This document shows, one piece after another, positions 47,417-58,985 of a stretch of 64,000 nt of DNA (positions within the stretch are counted from its first letter, which is position 1; each line of letters begins with the position of its first letter). The translations under genes were made by a program, and so were the position numbers. The DNA is from Thiohalospira halophila DSM 15071 (lineage in GTDB: Bacteria; Pseudomonadota; Gammaproteobacteria; Thiohalospirales; Thiohalospiraceae). The notes under the pieces are model-generated. The model made no database searches. It saw only the letters and a program-made list of their open reading frames with translations, and was not told the DNA's origin. The stretch lies in contig NZ_FOMJ01000001.1 of the NCBI RefSeq assembly GCF_900112605.1, positions 86,577-150,576 of the forward strand, in the 5' to 3' direction.

Positions 47417-48547
47417 ATGGACGCACTGCGCTGGATACTGCTCGCCCTTGGCATTGCCCTGCTGGCCGGGATCGCCTGGTGGGGCTATCGCCGTCGCCAG
47501 CAGGGGGATCTGGATGACCTGCTGGACGATACCGACTGGATGGAAGAGATCGCCCGCCAGACCCGGGCTCGCCGTGGTGAGGCCTCCGGCGAGCAGAGGG
47601 AGCCGGCGCCCGAGGAGCTCCAGGAGGCCTTCGAGGAGGCGCTGCATCGGGATGCCCCCCAGGAGCCGCCGCGGGTGGAGCCGGTAGCGCCCCCGGTGTC
47701 GGAGTCTCCCGAAGAGGATCTTACCGGGGCAGTGGCCGGCGAGGGCGCGTCCGAGCCCGCTCGCGGGGCCCGGCCCGAACCCGAACCACAGCCCGAACCG
47801 GCTCCCGAGCCGGCTCCGACCATAGAGACGGAACCCCTCTTCCCCGAGGAGCCCGAACCGGAGCCGGAACCAGAGCCCGCACCGGAACCGGAACCCGAAC
47901 GTGCTCCGGAGCCCGAGCCGTCCCCGCGGCCGGAAGTGCGCACGGAGCCGCCGGGCCGGCCCGGGCCGGAGGGGGAGGACGAGACCCCCACCGGGATCCG
48001 TACCGAGCCCGTGGCCCCGCATCGACGGTCAGCGGCGCCCGAGCCGGAACCCGAATCAGAGCCCGAGCCCGAGCCGGAGGGCGAGCGCCCGCCCCGACCG
48101 CCGGGCGAGGATGACCTGATCCTGGCCCTGTTCGTCACTGCGCCGGAGGGGTCTGCCTTCCCCGGGTCGGCGCTGGCCACCGCGCTGGGCGAAGCGGGCC
48201 TGCGCTTCGGCTCCATGGAGATCTTCCACTGGTACCACGCCGGCGGTGGCGCCGGGGAGGAGCCGGTCTTCAGCGTGGCGAGCATGGTGGAACCCGGGAC
48301 CCTGGAGAAGCTGGACGAGACGTTCGCGACACCGGGACTGGCCTTCTTCTGCCAGCTGCCGGGCCCGCGCCCGGGCATGGAATCCCTCGAGGCCATGCTC
48401 GCTGCCGCCCGCCGGGTCGCCTACGATCTCGGCGGCGAGCTGCTGGATGAGCGCCGCTCGACCCTGACCGATCAGACCGTCGGCCATCTCCGCGACCGGG
48501 TACGGGAGCACGAACTCCACCTGCGCACTGCGCGGGGTGGACAGTAG
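47417..48547 (+). CDS. zipA: Cell division protein ZipA
   Basis: Inner-membrane anchor for FtsZ at the septum. N-terminal TM ([24 protein letters not shown]) facing inside, then a very long Pro/Glu repeat linker of PEPEPEP type (residues about 110-220), then the C-terminal FtsZ-binding domain ([41 protein letters not shown]). The smc-zipA-ligA order matches other gammaproteobacteria. The linker DNA is repetitive and may vary in length between strains. Confidence 0.93.
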   Translation: MDALRWILLALGIALLAGIAWWGYRRRQQGDLDDLLDDTDWMEEIARQTRARRGEASGEQREPAPEELQEAFEEALHRDAPQEPPRVEPVAPPVSESPEEDLTGAVAGEGASEPARGARPEPEPQPEPAPEPAPTIETEPLFPEEPEPEPEPEPAPEPEPERAPEPEPSPRPEVRTEPPGRPGPEGEDETPTGIRTEPVAPHRRSAAPEPEPESEPEPEPEGERPPRPPGEDDLILALFVTAPEGSAFPGSALATALGEAGLRFGSMEIFHWYHAGGGAGEEPVFSVASMVEPGTLEKLDETFATPGLAFFCQLPGPRPGMESLEAMLAAARRVAYDLGGELLDERRSTLTDQTVGHLRDRVREHELHLRTARGGQ

Positions 48548-48574
48548 GGGGGAACCCCGAGAACAGACCCGTAG

Positions 48575-50659
<2,085 letters not shown>

Positions 50660-50682
50660 AGGCCCGTAAAACGAGGGCGTCA

Positions 50683-50713
50683 TTCCGGATGGCGCGCTAG
50701 CGCCAGTCCGGAA
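50683..50713. terminator. Palindromic hairpin after ligA
   Basis: TTCCGGATGGCGC-GCTA-GCGCCA-(G)-TCCGGAA. Strong stem 23 nt after the stop without a U tract; may end the smc-zipA-ligA transcript or be a REP-like palindrome. Confidence 0.5.
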
Positions 50714-50835
50714 CCTCGAGAACAGGCCGCGCTGCTCGGTTACGAAGTGGCCCCGTTCTCTGTTTCCCAAGCAAACCGGCAGGGAGCCGGTCTCCATCCG
50801 CCAGGGAGGGTCCATCCCGAACCGGGAGAGCCCGC

Positions 50836-51870
50836 ATGGAGATCGCCGACCTCCTCGCCTTCGCCGTCCGCAACAACGCCTCGGACCTCCACCTCTCCGC
50901 CGGCCTGCCGCCCATGCTGCGCATCGACGGCGAGGTTCGCCGTACCAATCAGCCGGAGCTGGACGCCGAGACCGTTCAGGAGCTGGTCCAGGCGACCATG
51001 ACCGAGGACCAGCGTCGGGAGTTCGAGGAGCGCTGGGAGATCGACTTCTCCTTCGAGCTGCCGGAGGTGGCGCGCTTCCGCGCCAACGTCTTCCAGCAGG
51101 GGCGGGGGCCCGGGGCGGCCTACCGCGTCATTCCCGCCGAGGTGAGCACCCTGGAGGAGCTCAAGGCGCCGGAGGTCCTTTCGCGGGTGTCGGGCTATCC
51201 GCGCGGCCTGGTGCTGGTCACCGGTCCCACCGGCTCCGGCAAGTCCACCACCCTGGCGGCCATGGTGGACCACAAGAACCGCTCCGAGCGCGGCCACATC
51301 CTCACCATCGAGGACCCGGTGGAGTTCGTCCACCAGCCCCAGCGCTGCCTGGTGAACCAGCGCGAGGTCCATCGCGACACCCACGGCTTCAGCGAGGCAC
51401 TGCGCTCGGCCCTGCGTGAGGACCCGGACACCATCCTGGTGGGGGAGCTGCGCGACCTGGAGACCATCCGCCTGGCGCTCACCGCCGCCGAGACCGGCCA
51501 CCTGGTCTTCGGCACCCTGCACACTAGCTCCGCGGCCAAGACCATCGACCGGATCATCGACGTCTTCCCGGCGGGGGAGAAGGGCATGGTCCGCTCCATG
51601 CTGGCCGAATCCCTGCAGGCCGTGGTGGCCCAGACCCTGCTGCCGCGGGTCGTTGGGGGCCGGGTGGCGGCCCACGAGATCCTCACCGGGACCTCGGCGG
51701 TGCGCAACCTCATCCGCGAGGACAAGGTCGCCCAGCTCTACTCCACCATCCAGACCGGCCAGGCCCAGGGCATGCAGACCCTCGACCAGGCGCTGCAGCA
51801 GCTGGTCCAGCAGGGCGTGGTGGAGCGGGAGACGGCCCGTACCGTGGCGGCGGAGCCGGCGGCCTTCTAG
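50836..51870 (+). CDS. pilT: Type IV pilus retraction ATPase PilT
   Basis: 344-aa hexameric ATPase. N-terminal PAS-like part (SDLHLSAGLPPMLRIDGEV), Walker A VTGPTGSGKSTT, Asp box ILTIEDPVEFVH, Walker B DTILVGELRD, His box GHLVFGTLHTSSA and the PilT-type AIRNLIRE motif in the form VRNLIREDK. Drives pilus depolymerisation. It lies next to the MSHA pilus locus but on the other strand; it may serve this pilus or a separate type IV pilus elsewhere. Confidence 0.95.
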   Translation: MEIADLLAFAVRNNASDLHLSAGLPPMLRIDGEVRRTNQPELDAETVQELVQATMTEDQRREFEERWEIDFSFELPEVARFRANVFQQGRGPGAAYRVIPAEVSTLEELKAPEVLSRVSGYPRGLVLVTGPTGSGKSTTLAAMVDHKNRSERGHILTIEDPVEFVHQPQRCLVNQREVHRDTHGFSEALRSALREDPDTILVGELRDLETIRLALTAAETGHLVFGTLHTSSAAKTIDRIIDVFPAGEKGMVRSMLAESLQAVVAQTLLPRVVGGRVAAHEILTGTSAVRNLIREDKVAQLYSTIQTGQAQGMQTLDQALQQLVQQGVVERETARTVAAEPAAF

Positions 51871-51892
51871 TAGTGCGGGCGGAGCGATCGTT

Positions 51893-52318
51893 TCAGTCGC
51901 TGGGACCCAGGCAGCAGGGAGTGGGGTCGTCGAGGCCGCCGGCGGTGGCCGTGATGGTAAAGAAGAACTCGGTATCCGGGCGCTTGCAGCCCGGGCGACT
52001 GTTGGCGGGGAAGGCGACGTCGAAGCGTTCCGGATCGTACTCGGGCAGTAGTCGGGCCAGGGCGCCGTCGGGGCCGTCCAGGTCGCTGCAGTAGTTGAAA
52101 TCGAGTTCGGTACAGTCGCCGCCGGCGGGATTGAGGCGGCAGTTGGCCACATTGACGGCGCTGGCGGCGCGGATGGCGCCGGCCTGGGTACGCGCGGCGG
52201 CGAGTTCGGCGGTTTCACCGGTTCCGGCCAGTTGTGGCACGGCTACGGCGGCCAGTATCCCCAGGATGACCAGGACAAGGACCAGCTCGACCAGTGTGAA
52301 ACCGGGGCTCCTGCCCAA
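51893..52318 (-). CDS. MSHA-type major pilin-like protein, copy 2
   Basis: Class-IV-like leader: TTG start (complement of 52316-52318; GGAGGT at 4 nt) gives MGRSPG-FTLVELVLVLVILGILAAVAV, with Glu5 of the mature pilin. A longer ATG frame would give an unusually long leader. 141 aa. Shares AASAVNVANCRLN with the next pilin and ends DDPTPCCLGPSD, with vicinal Cys as in copy 1. Could be an alternative major pilin or a variable subunit. Confidence 0.82.
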   Translation of the reverse strand: MGRSPGFTLVELVLVLVILGILAAVAVPQLAGTGETAELAAARTQAGAIRAASAVNVANCRLNPAGGDCTELDFNYCSDLDGPDGALARLLPEYDPERFDVAFPANSRPGCKRPDTEFFFTITATAGGLDDPTPCCLGPSD

Positions 52319-52746
52319 GGTGACCTCCGTGTGGGCCAGACTCCCTAGCCGCGAGAGAACAACTTGTGATTCTGCCACGCCACCCCGGTTTCGGGTGTTC
52401 TAGCTGCTCCAATTGGCTGCCATTTGAACAGCCGGATGTCTTTTTCCTAAATATCGAAGACCTGACCCCTTATCACCCCTTATCAAGGCGCGTGGGGAGG
52501 GGGCTTGGGCGCGACTGTTCGAAATTCGAACGGAGGGCTCGGTCAACGACTTATCAGCCAGCGGTTTCCGGGCGCTGTAACAAACTTGCAAGACTCGCCC
52601 CCTGTTCTCGACCCCTGTTGGTCGTACACCGCCCTCACAATTATGCGGAGGATCAATAAACAGCTTCAACTTACACTGCAGGGCTGTGCATGCGCTGAAG
52701 CTGTCTTTCCCGGAAAACCTAAATTCAAATGGTTGGGTTGGGCTTT
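52319..52746. other. Intergenic region between the two pilin genes
   Basis: 428 bases, lower in GC. Contains the likely minus-strand terminator of pilin copy 1 at 52660-52704 (ACAGCTTCA/TGAAGCTGT stem, with TTTATTG following on the minus strand) and presumably the promoter of pilin copy 2. I see no gene, and no clear sigma-54 site. Confidence 0.5.
52660..52704 (-). terminator. Terminator after pilin copy 1
   Basis: 9-bp stem ACAGCTTCA (52660-52668) / TGAAGCTGT (52696-52704) with a 27-nt loop. On the minus strand the 3' arm runs into TTTATTG. It would let the major pilin transcript end before copy 2. Confidence 0.5.
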
Positions 52747-53127
52747 CTAGTTCCGAGTGAGGCAGCACGTGGAAGTAGTGTATGGGTCTCCGCTTGTATC
52801 GGTGATTTCGAAGGTGCCACCACTGTTATCATCGCAAGCGCCATCGGCTACTCCCCAAGTGGTCGTGTCAAAATTGTCCATTAACGAGTTGACCTTTTCT
52901 GCATCACACGAGCTGAGGCCAGTCACACAATCAGTTTCGGAGAGTCGGCAATTCGCTACGTTCACTGAATTAGCCGAGGTGATCGCATTGGCTTGGGCGC
53001 GAACCGAGGTACTTTCCGCTTCCTCTCCAAGGTCACTGAATTGTGGTACAGCCACGGAGGCCAGGACGCCCAGGATGACCAGGACGATGACCAGTTCGAT
53101 GAGGGTGAATCCGGAAGTGCGCTGCAT
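52747..53127 (-). CDS. mshA: MSHA-type major pilin, copy 1
   Basis: Prepilin of 126 aa with a short leader MQRTSG and mature start FTLIELVIVLVILGVLASVAV (Glu5 present). Conserved Cys in VNVANCRLS and GLSSCDAEK plus the C-terminal TSTCCLTRN. Paralogue of copy 2 at 51893. The likely main subunit of the MSHA pilus given its place below mshG/mshF. AGGAG precedes the ATG. Confidence 0.88.
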   Translation of the reverse strand: MQRTSGFTLIELVIVLVILGVLASVAVPQFSDLGEEAESTSVRAQANAITSANSVNVANCRLSETDCVTGLSSCDAEKVNSLMDNFDTTTWGVADGACDDNSGGTFEITDTSGDPYTTSTCCLTRN

Positions 53128-53237
53128 GGTTTCTCCTGACGGGATGCTTGGGCCGCTTCCTGCGACAAGGGTGTTTAAGTGCCTCCTAATCTATGGGCTG
53201 CGTACCGGGCTGTAAAGCGCGGGATGTAAAACCTTCG

Positions 53238-53726
53238 TTACGATTCTTGTCCCCGGTCAGGGCGGCGCCAGGGGCCGACGGGGCGCAGCTGGAGCCGTCG
53301 CCCCTCGGGGGCCACAAGCCGCAGCTGCAGGTGGGGAACGGCCTCGGCCGGCGGTTCATCGACCGGGCGTAACAGTTCCGGATCCTTGGGGCGGTGGATC
53401 AGGACTCCCCGGGACGGATCGTAGTACCAGCTCCCCGGTGGCACCTCGGCGGGCTCCAGGCCGGGCTGTTCGCCGCGGTAGCCGGCGGGGGGCCGGTCGA
53501 GGAGGGCGACGGGGTTGTCGCCGGGGCCGACATCCGCCCGGTTACCCAGGGCCGTGGTGGCGGTGGCGGTCTGCAGCGCCGCCAGGGTCTCGTCCAGGCG
53601 GTAGCCCTCCAGGCGGGAGAGCAGGCGGTTGCCCTCCACCAGGTAGAGGCCGACGACGCTGGCCGCAATCAGGGCGACCAGGGCGAGTTCCAGGCGGTGG
53701 CGCGGGGTGGCGGGGCTGCGCGCCAT
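53238..53726 (-). CDS. MshF-like pilus assembly protein
   Basis: 162 aa with a single N-terminal helix (LELALVALIAASVVGLYLVEG) and a soluble domain with RLDETLAALQTATATTAL. Lacks the prepilin GF-TLIE motif. Sits between mshG and mshA, where mshF lies in Vibrio. Identification rests on position and layout more than on sequence. Confidence 0.65.
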   Translation of the reverse strand: MARSPATPRHRLELALVALIAASVVGLYLVEGNRLLSRLEGYRLDETLAALQTATATTALGNRADVGPGDNPVALLDRPPAGYRGEQPGLEPAEVPPGSWYYDPSRGVLIHRPKDPELLRPVDEPPAEAVPHLQLRLVAPEGRRLQLRPVGPWRRPDRGQES

Positions 53727-53734
53727 GGGACCTC

Positions 53735-54961
53735 CTAGAGGGCCGCTCCGCCCATCTGCCACATGGGCAGGAAGATGGCCAGGGCGAGGATGAGGACCAG
53801 GAGGCCGATGGCGGTGATGACCACCGGCTCGATGTAGGAGGAGAGGCGCTTGAGGTCGGCCTCCACCTCGCGCTCGTAGAAGTCGGCCACCTCTTCCATC
53901 ATCTCGTCCACCCGGCCGGTCTCCTCGCCCACCGAGAGCATCTGCAGCACCAGCGGGGTGAAGAGTTCGGTATTGGTCGCCGCTCGCAGCAGGCCCTCGC
54001 CCCGCTCCACGCCGGTGCGCATCTCCCGGATCCGGGCGGCGACGAAGGCGTTGTCGGTGGCGCCGGCCACCGCCTCCAGGGCGGTGAGCACCGGGACGCC
54101 GGCGCGCAGGGAGATGGCCAGGGTCCGGGCGAAGCGGGCCAGCAGGGCGCGGCGGACGATGGAGCCGATCCCGGGGATGGCCAGCTTCCAGCGGTCGAAG
54201 CGCAGGCGGCCGGCCTCGGTGCGCAGCCAGGCGAGGAAGGCGGCGGTTCCCGCCGCCGCCAGGGCCAGCAGCGCCGGCCACCAGTTCAGGAAGAGGGCGG
54301 AGGTGGTCAGCAGGATCCGGGTGGGCAGCGGCAGCTGCTGATCCATCCCCGCGAAGAGGTCGGCGAAGGCGGGGATGACGAAGATGTTGATGACCACGAT
54401 GGCGATGACGATGGCCACCATGACGAAGCTGGGGTAGCGCAGGGCCCCCTTCACCTGCTCCCGGGTCTCGCGCTCCGATTCCAGGCTGCTGGCGATCCGC
54501 AGGAAGGACTCGTCCAACCGGCCGGCGTTCTCGCCCACCCGCAGCATGCTCACGAAGAGGTTGGGGAAGACCCCCTGGGCGCCGAAGGCGTCGGCCACGC
54601 CGCGCCCGCCCTCCAGCGCCTCGGCCACGTTGCGGATGGCCCGGGCCAGGCGGCGGTTGCGGGTGTTCTGGGCCAGGCCGGTGAGGGCGCGGATGATGGG
54701 GACGCCGGCCCGGGTCAGGGAGTACATCTGCCGGGAGAAGACGGCCAGGTCTCCCAGCTGGACGCGGGGCTCCAGCCAGCGCGCGATCCCCGTGGCGCTC
54801 CCCTCGTTACCGGTCTCGCGAGCCGGGGCCGCCTCGATGCGGGTGGGGGTGATCCCGTCGGCCTGGAGGCTGCGGGCCAGCGCCTCCCGGGAGGAGGCAT
54901 CCATCTCGCCCTGGAGGGCGCGGCCGGTGCGATCCCGTCCCCGGTAACGGAAGGTCGGCAT
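53735..54961 (-). CDS. mshG: MSHA biogenesis platform protein MshG
   Basis: Inner-membrane platform of the GspF/PilC family, 408 aa. Two repeat halves: VQLGDLAVFSRQMYSLTRAGVPI and ALLARFARTLAISLRAGVPVLTALEAV, each followed by membrane helices (VMVAIVIAIVVINIFVIPAF; VVITAIGLLVLILALAIFLPM). GETGRVDEMM is family-typical. Recruits the ATPase MshE to the pilus base. Confidence 0.93.
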   Translation of the reverse strand: MPTFRYRGRDRTGRALQGEMDASSREALARSLQADGITPTRIEAAPARETGNEGSATGIARWLEPRVQLGDLAVFSRQMYSLTRAGVPIIRALTGLAQNTRNRRLARAIRNVAEALEGGRGVADAFGAQGVFPNLFVSMLRVGENAGRLDESFLRIASSLESERETREQVKGALRYPSFVMVAIVIAIVVINIFVIPAFADLFAGMDQQLPLPTRILLTTSALFLNWWPALLALAAAGTAAFLAWLRTEAGRLRFDRWKLAIPGIGSIVRRALLARFARTLAISLRAGVPVLTALEAVAGATDNAFVAARIREMRTGVERGEGLLRAATNTELFTPLVLQMLSVGEETGRVDEMMEEVADFYEREVEADLKRLSSYIEPVVITAIGLLVLILALAIFLPMWQMGGAAL

Positions 54962-54964
54962 GGC

Positions 54965-56821
54965 CTAGTCGTCCTCCAGGGCGAGAGGGGGTGCGCCGCC
55001 CCCCCGGTCGCTGTGGCCGGTCCCATCGGGACCGCCGCCGTGCTCCAGGGTGTAGCCGCTACTGGCCGTCGCCACGGGGGGCGCCTCCTCGACTTCGGAA
55101 GTGCCCTCGACCTCCGCCTCTTCCTCCACTTCCCCGAGGACGCGGAAGACCTCCTCCAGGCTGGTGACCCCGTCCCGGGCGTAGTCCAGGGCGACCAGGC
55201 TCATGGGGCGGTAGTGGGGGTCGCGGCGGCAGGCGGCGGCGAAGTCGGACTGGTCGCCGCGCCGCAGGGCATCGGCCATCTCGGCGTTGATCTCCAGCAG
55301 CTCGAAGACGCCCATGCGGCCGCGGTAGCCGGTGTTGTTGCAGCGGTGGCAGCCGCGGCCCTGGTAGAAGGTGATCTCGTCCGCCCGTTCGCCCAGGGTG
55401 CCGCGCAGCCAGACACTTTCCTGGTCGTCGGGCTGGTAGGGCGTCTTGCAGTTGTCGCAGACCCGGCGCAGCAGGCGCTGGGCGAGGATCCCGCGCAGGG
55501 CGGCGGAGAGCATGTAGGACTCGGCGCCCATGTCCAGCAGCCGGATGGCGGTGGCCACGGCGTCGTTGGTGTGCAGCGTGGAGAAGACCAGGTGGCCGGT
55601 AACCGCCGCCCGCAGACCGATCATGGCGGTCTCCTCGTCGCGCATCTCGCCCACCATGAGGATGTCGGGGTCCTGGCGCAGGGCCGAGCGCAGCACCCGG
55701 GCGAAGGTGAAGCCGATGTCCTCGCGCACCTGGACCTGGTTCACCCGGGCCAGGCGGTACTCCACCGGGTCCTCGGCGGTAATGATCTTCACCTCCGCCT
55801 TGTTGATCTCCGAGAGGGCGCCGTAGAGGGTCGTGGTCTTGCCGGAGCCGGTGGGGCCGGTGACCAGGACCAGGCCGTGGGGCTGGTGGATGCGGCGGCG
55901 GAAGCGGCGCAGGACCTCCTCCGGCATGCCCAGGCTGTCCAGGGAGAGGATCCCCTGGGATTGATCGAGCAGGCGCATGACCACCGATTCGCCGTGCTGC
56001 ATGGGCAGTGTGGACAGGCGCACGTCGATGCTGCGCCCGCGCACCCGGACCTGGAAGCGGCCATCCTGGGGCATGCGCCGCTCGGAGATGTTGAGTCCGC
56101 ACATGATCTTCAGCCGGGAGATGAGGGCGGCGGCGACGTTCTTCTGCTGCATGATGTGCTCCTGCAGCACGCCGTCCACCCGCTGGCGGATGCGCAGGCC
56201 GCGCTCGTCCGGCTCGATATGGACGTCGGAGGCGCCCACCTGCACGGCATCCTCCATGATGGACTGCAGCAGCCGGACCACCGGGGCGTTGGCCTCGCCC
56301 TGATCATCGGCGAGGGTGGCCAGGTCGATGTCGTCCTCGCTGCCCACCTCCTCGCCGAGCTCCTCGGCGAGGTTGGCGATCTCGTCGGTGCGCCGGTAGG
56401 AGGTGTCGATGCCGTTGAGCAGGTCGTCCTCGCTGACCACCGCCAGGCGCACCGGCTTCTTGAGGACGCGGGAGAGCTCGTCGTAGGCGAAGATGTCGGT
56501 GGGATCGGCCAGGCCCACCAGGTAGTCCTCGCCGGTATCCTCCAGGACGATGGCGCGAAAGCGGCGGGCGTGGGTCTCCGGCAGCTTCTGGACGGTCTCG
56601 GGATCCAGGCGGTAGTGGCGCAGGTCCACCCGCGGGATCTTCAGCTGCTCGGAGAGGAGGTCGAGCATGTCCCCCTCGCTGACGAAGCCCATCTCGATGA
56701 GCTGGCGCCCGAGCTTGCGGCCGGTCTTCTTCTGTTCCGCCAGGGCCGACTTGAGCTGCTCGTCGGTGATCCGGCCCTTCTCTACCAGGAGATCGCCGAT
56801 GCGGATGCGCTGCTGGGTCAT
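54965..56821 (-). CDS. mshE: MSHA pilus extension ATPase MshE
   Basis: 618 aa GspE/PilB-type ATPase. The N-terminal domain (RIGDLLVEKGRITDEQLKSALAEQ, repeated motifs with L-x5-L spacing) is the MshEN domain known to bind cyclic di-GMP. Walker A GPTGSGKTT, Walker B ILMVGEMRD, GHLVFSTLHTND, and a C-x2-C zinc pair (VCDNCK, GCHRCNN). The C-terminal tail after the ATPase is long, acidic and variable. Start at complement of 56819-56821 overlaps mshN. Confidence 0.94.
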   Translation of the reverse strand: MTQQRIRIGDLLVEKGRITDEQLKSALAEQKKTGRKLGRQLIEMGFVSEGDMLDLLSEQLKIPRVDLRHYRLDPETVQKLPETHARRFRAIVLEDTGEDYLVGLADPTDIFAYDELSRVLKKPVRLAVVSEDDLLNGIDTSYRRTDEIANLAEELGEEVGSEDDIDLATLADDQGEANAPVVRLLQSIMEDAVQVGASDVHIEPDERGLRIRQRVDGVLQEHIMQQKNVAAALISRLKIMCGLNISERRMPQDGRFQVRVRGRSIDVRLSTLPMQHGESVVMRLLDQSQGILSLDSLGMPEEVLRRFRRRIHQPHGLVLVTGPTGSGKTTTLYGALSEINKAEVKIITAEDPVEYRLARVNQVQVREDIGFTFARVLRSALRQDPDILMVGEMRDEETAMIGLRAAVTGHLVFSTLHTNDAVATAIRLLDMGAESYMLSAALRGILAQRLLRRVCDNCKTPYQPDDQESVWLRGTLGERADEITFYQGRGCHRCNNTGYRGRMGVFELLEINAEMADALRRGDQSDFAAACRRDPHYRPMSLVALDYARDGVTSLEEVFRVLGEVEEEAEVEGTSEVEEAPPVATASSGYTLEHGGGPDGTGHSDRGGGAPPLALEDD

Positions 56822-57357
56822 GGGGTCTCCGGGACGGGGTGCTCGTTGGCGGTCAGCCGCCGCAGGTCGCTGGTGAGGCGCTGCCGCTGCCAGTAGTCGC
56901 GGGAGAGGCGCCGGGCGAGTTCCTCGGGGCCCCGCCGCCGGAGGGCGGCCACCGCTGCGGCCGGCCAGCGGGGCAGGGCGGCGAGCCGGCGCCGTAGCAG
57001 TCGACGGGCCGCTTCGGGGGCCTCCAGGGCGGCCAGGGCGCGGGCGTAGCGGCGCGCCGCGTGGGGCGCCATCTCGGTGTGGGTGCCGGCCCGCAGCAGA
57101 CGGCGGGCGGCCCCGGGCCGGCCGGCGCGCTGCTCCAGGCGGGCCGCCGCCAGGCGCAGGCCGACGTGGCCGGGGTGCGCTTCCAGCCCCTCGTGCAGCA
57201 GCTCCAGGGCCCGCTGTGGCTGCTGGGGAGCCAGCCGCTGGGCCTGGTTGAGGGTGCGCTGGGCGGCCTGTTCGCCGTCGGAGCGCTGCCGCCAGTCGGG
57301 CCCGGCCTGGACGACGGCGGTGCTCAGTGCCAGTAGCAGGGTCACGGCCACGCGCAC
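56818..57357 (-). CDS. mshN: MshN-like TPR protein
   Basis: 179 aa with a signal peptide (VAVTLLLALSTAVVQA) and TPR-like helices (ALELLHEGLEAHPGHVGLRLAAARLEQRAGR). Shorter than MshN of Vibrio and lacks the N-terminal membrane anchor. The place between mshL and mshE is where mshN lies. Coupled to mshE by an ATGA overlap. Confidence 0.7.
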   Translation of the reverse strand: MRVAVTLLLALSTAVVQAGPDWRQRSDGEQAAQRTLNQAQRLAPQQPQRALELLHEGLEAHPGHVGLRLAAARLEQRAGRPGAARRLLRAGTHTEMAPHAARRYARALAALEAPEAARRLLRRRLAALPRWPAAAVAALRRRGPEELARRLSRDYWQRQRLTSDLRRLTANEHPVPETP

Positions 57358-57359
57358 CG

Positions 57360-58985
57360 CTACCGCTCCCGCAGTTCCCCGGCCGCCCCCGAGAAGTCCT
57401 CCAGGGAGTCGCGCCAGGTGTCGGCGCCGACCACGTGGGGCTGGATGAGGATGACCAGCTCGCTCTTGGTGGTGGTGGTCTCCTGGTGGCGGAATAGACC
57501 GCCGATGAGCGGCAGGCTGCCGAGGACCGGGACCCGGGAGGTGGTGTCCTCCTCCCGGTCCTGGATGAGGCCGCCGATGACCACCATCTCGCCATCCCGG
57601 GCGCGGACGATGCTGTCCGAGCGCCGGGTGCTCGAGCGGGCGATGGGGATGGAGATCTCCTGGTCCTGGCCCAGGGAGAAGGAGCGTACCTCACCGGAGA
57701 CCTCGCTCACCGAGGGCTGGACGTGGAGGGTGATGGTGCCCTCGGCATCGATGGAGGGCGTCACGTCCAGGGCGATCCCGGAGAAGAAGGGGGAGAGCTC
57801 GATGTCGCTGATCCGGGTATTGCTGGCGGTGGTACCGGTCGTGGTGTCCCGCTCGGTGGAGAAGTCGGTGACGTAGAAGCTGTCCGTGCCCACCTTGATG
57901 ATGGCCTTCTGGTTGTTGACCGTGGAGACCCGGGGGCTGGACAGCACCTGGACGTCGCCCTGGGTGGAGAGGGCCTCGATGAAGGCGGAGAAGTCGCCGG
58001 CCTGGAAGCCGGCGGCGAACATCCCGCCCAGGCCGGTGGTCTCCAGGGTCCCCTGGGCGACGTCGCCGAGGGTGACGGTCTCACCCTCCAGCCCGCTGCC
58101 GTCGGTCTGCCCGACCTGGAACTCCCGCCCGCTGCTGGAGCCCACGGCGGACCAGTTGACCCCGGTCTGCTGCCCTTTGCTCAGCTCCACCTCCAGGATC
58201 CGCGCCTCCAGGATGACCTGCCGGTTGAGGCTGTTGCGCAGGCGCTGGAAAAAGGCCTCCACCTCGCGCAGGACCCGGCTGTGGGCGCGGACCACGACGG
58301 TCCCGGACTGGGGGCTGAAGGTGGCGGAGGCATCCTCGTCGGCGGCGATGAGGTTGTCGACTGCCGCCTCCACCTCCGCCCAGAGGTCGGAGGTGGATTC
58401 CGTCGAGACGCGGTTACCGCTGGCCGAGCCACCCTCTTCCTCGTCCCCTTCGCTCTCACTCCCCTCGCTGCGGCCGGAACTCACCCGGGTGGAGGAGGAT
58501 CCGGTTCGGGTTATGTTGAGGTAGTTCAGGTGGAAGATCCGGGCATCCTCCCCCGGCGGGCGGACGGTGAAGCCCACCGGCGACTCCTCGAACTCGTAGC
58601 CGTAGACCTCGCGCACCGCCTCCAGGGTCCCGGGGACGGTGACGTCCTCGAGATTCAGGGAGAGGGTCCCGGTGACGTCGGGGTGGACGATGATGTTGTA
58701 GGGGGTGTCCTCCACCAGGCCGTGGAAGAAGTCCCGGGCGGGGACCTCCTCCACGGCGATATTGAAGCGCGGTTCGGGCTCGCCGGCGGGGCTCAGCGGG
58801 GGCAGGACCACCTCCGGTTCGTCCGGGCGGTCGTCCGCCTCCGGCCGGGATTCCGCCGGGGGCTCCTCCACGGTCATGGCCGCCTCCAGGCGCTGATCGC
58901 GCTCGGCGCTGCGCTCCTCCACGGTGCTGCAGCCGGCGGCGGTGACCAGCGCCAGGGCGATGACAGGAACGGGGGTGCGGGTCAT
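57360..58985 (-). CDS. mshL: MSHA outer-membrane secretin MshL
   Basis: 541 aa. Lipoprotein-like N terminus (LALVTAAGCSTV), N domain with VEEVPARDFFHGLVEDTPYNIIVHPDVTG, then secretin domain: VEAFFQRLRNSLNRQVILEARILEVELSKGQQTGVNW, VLSSPRVSTVNNQKAIIKVG, and VPVLGSLPLIGGLFRH (secretin end). A Ser/Glu/Gly insert lies near residue 180. The pilus channel of the outer membrane. The next gene is mshN with no mshM between. Confidence 0.95.
   Translation of the reverse strand: MTRTPVPVIALALVTAAGCSTVEERSAERDQRLEAAMTVEEPPAESRPEADDRPDEPEVVLPPLSPAGEPEPRFNIAVEEVPARDFFHGLVEDTPYNIIVHPDVTGTLSLNLEDVTVPGTLEAVREVYGYEFEESPVGFTVRPPGEDARIFHLNYLNITRTGSSSTRVSSGRSEGSESEGDEEEGGSASGNRVSTESTSDLWAEVEAAVDNLIAADEDASATFSPQSGTVVVRAHSRVLREVEAFFQRLRNSLNRQVILEARILEVELSKGQQTGVNWSAVGSSSGREFQVGQTDGSGLEGETVTLGDVAQGTLETTGLGGMFAAGFQAGDFSAFIEALSTQGDVQVLSSPRVSTVNNQKAIIKVGTDSFYVTDFSTERDTTTGTTASNTRISDIELSPFFSGIALDVTPSIDAEGTITLHVQPSVSEVSGEVRSFSLGQDQEISIPIARSSTRRSDSIVRARDGEMVVIGGLIQDREEDTTSRVPVLGSLPLIGGLFRHQETTTTKSELVILIQPHVVGADTWRDSLEDFSGAAGELRER

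Noticed and set aside
47760-48100. CRISPR-like short repeats in zipA
   Set aside because: The repetition is codon-level Pro/Glu coding without spacers. No CRISPR array or cas gene occurs in the window.
53438-56896. 1152-aa plus-strand frame opposite mshG/mshE
   Set aside because: Shadow of two well-identified pilus genes; no Shine-Dalgarno or domain.
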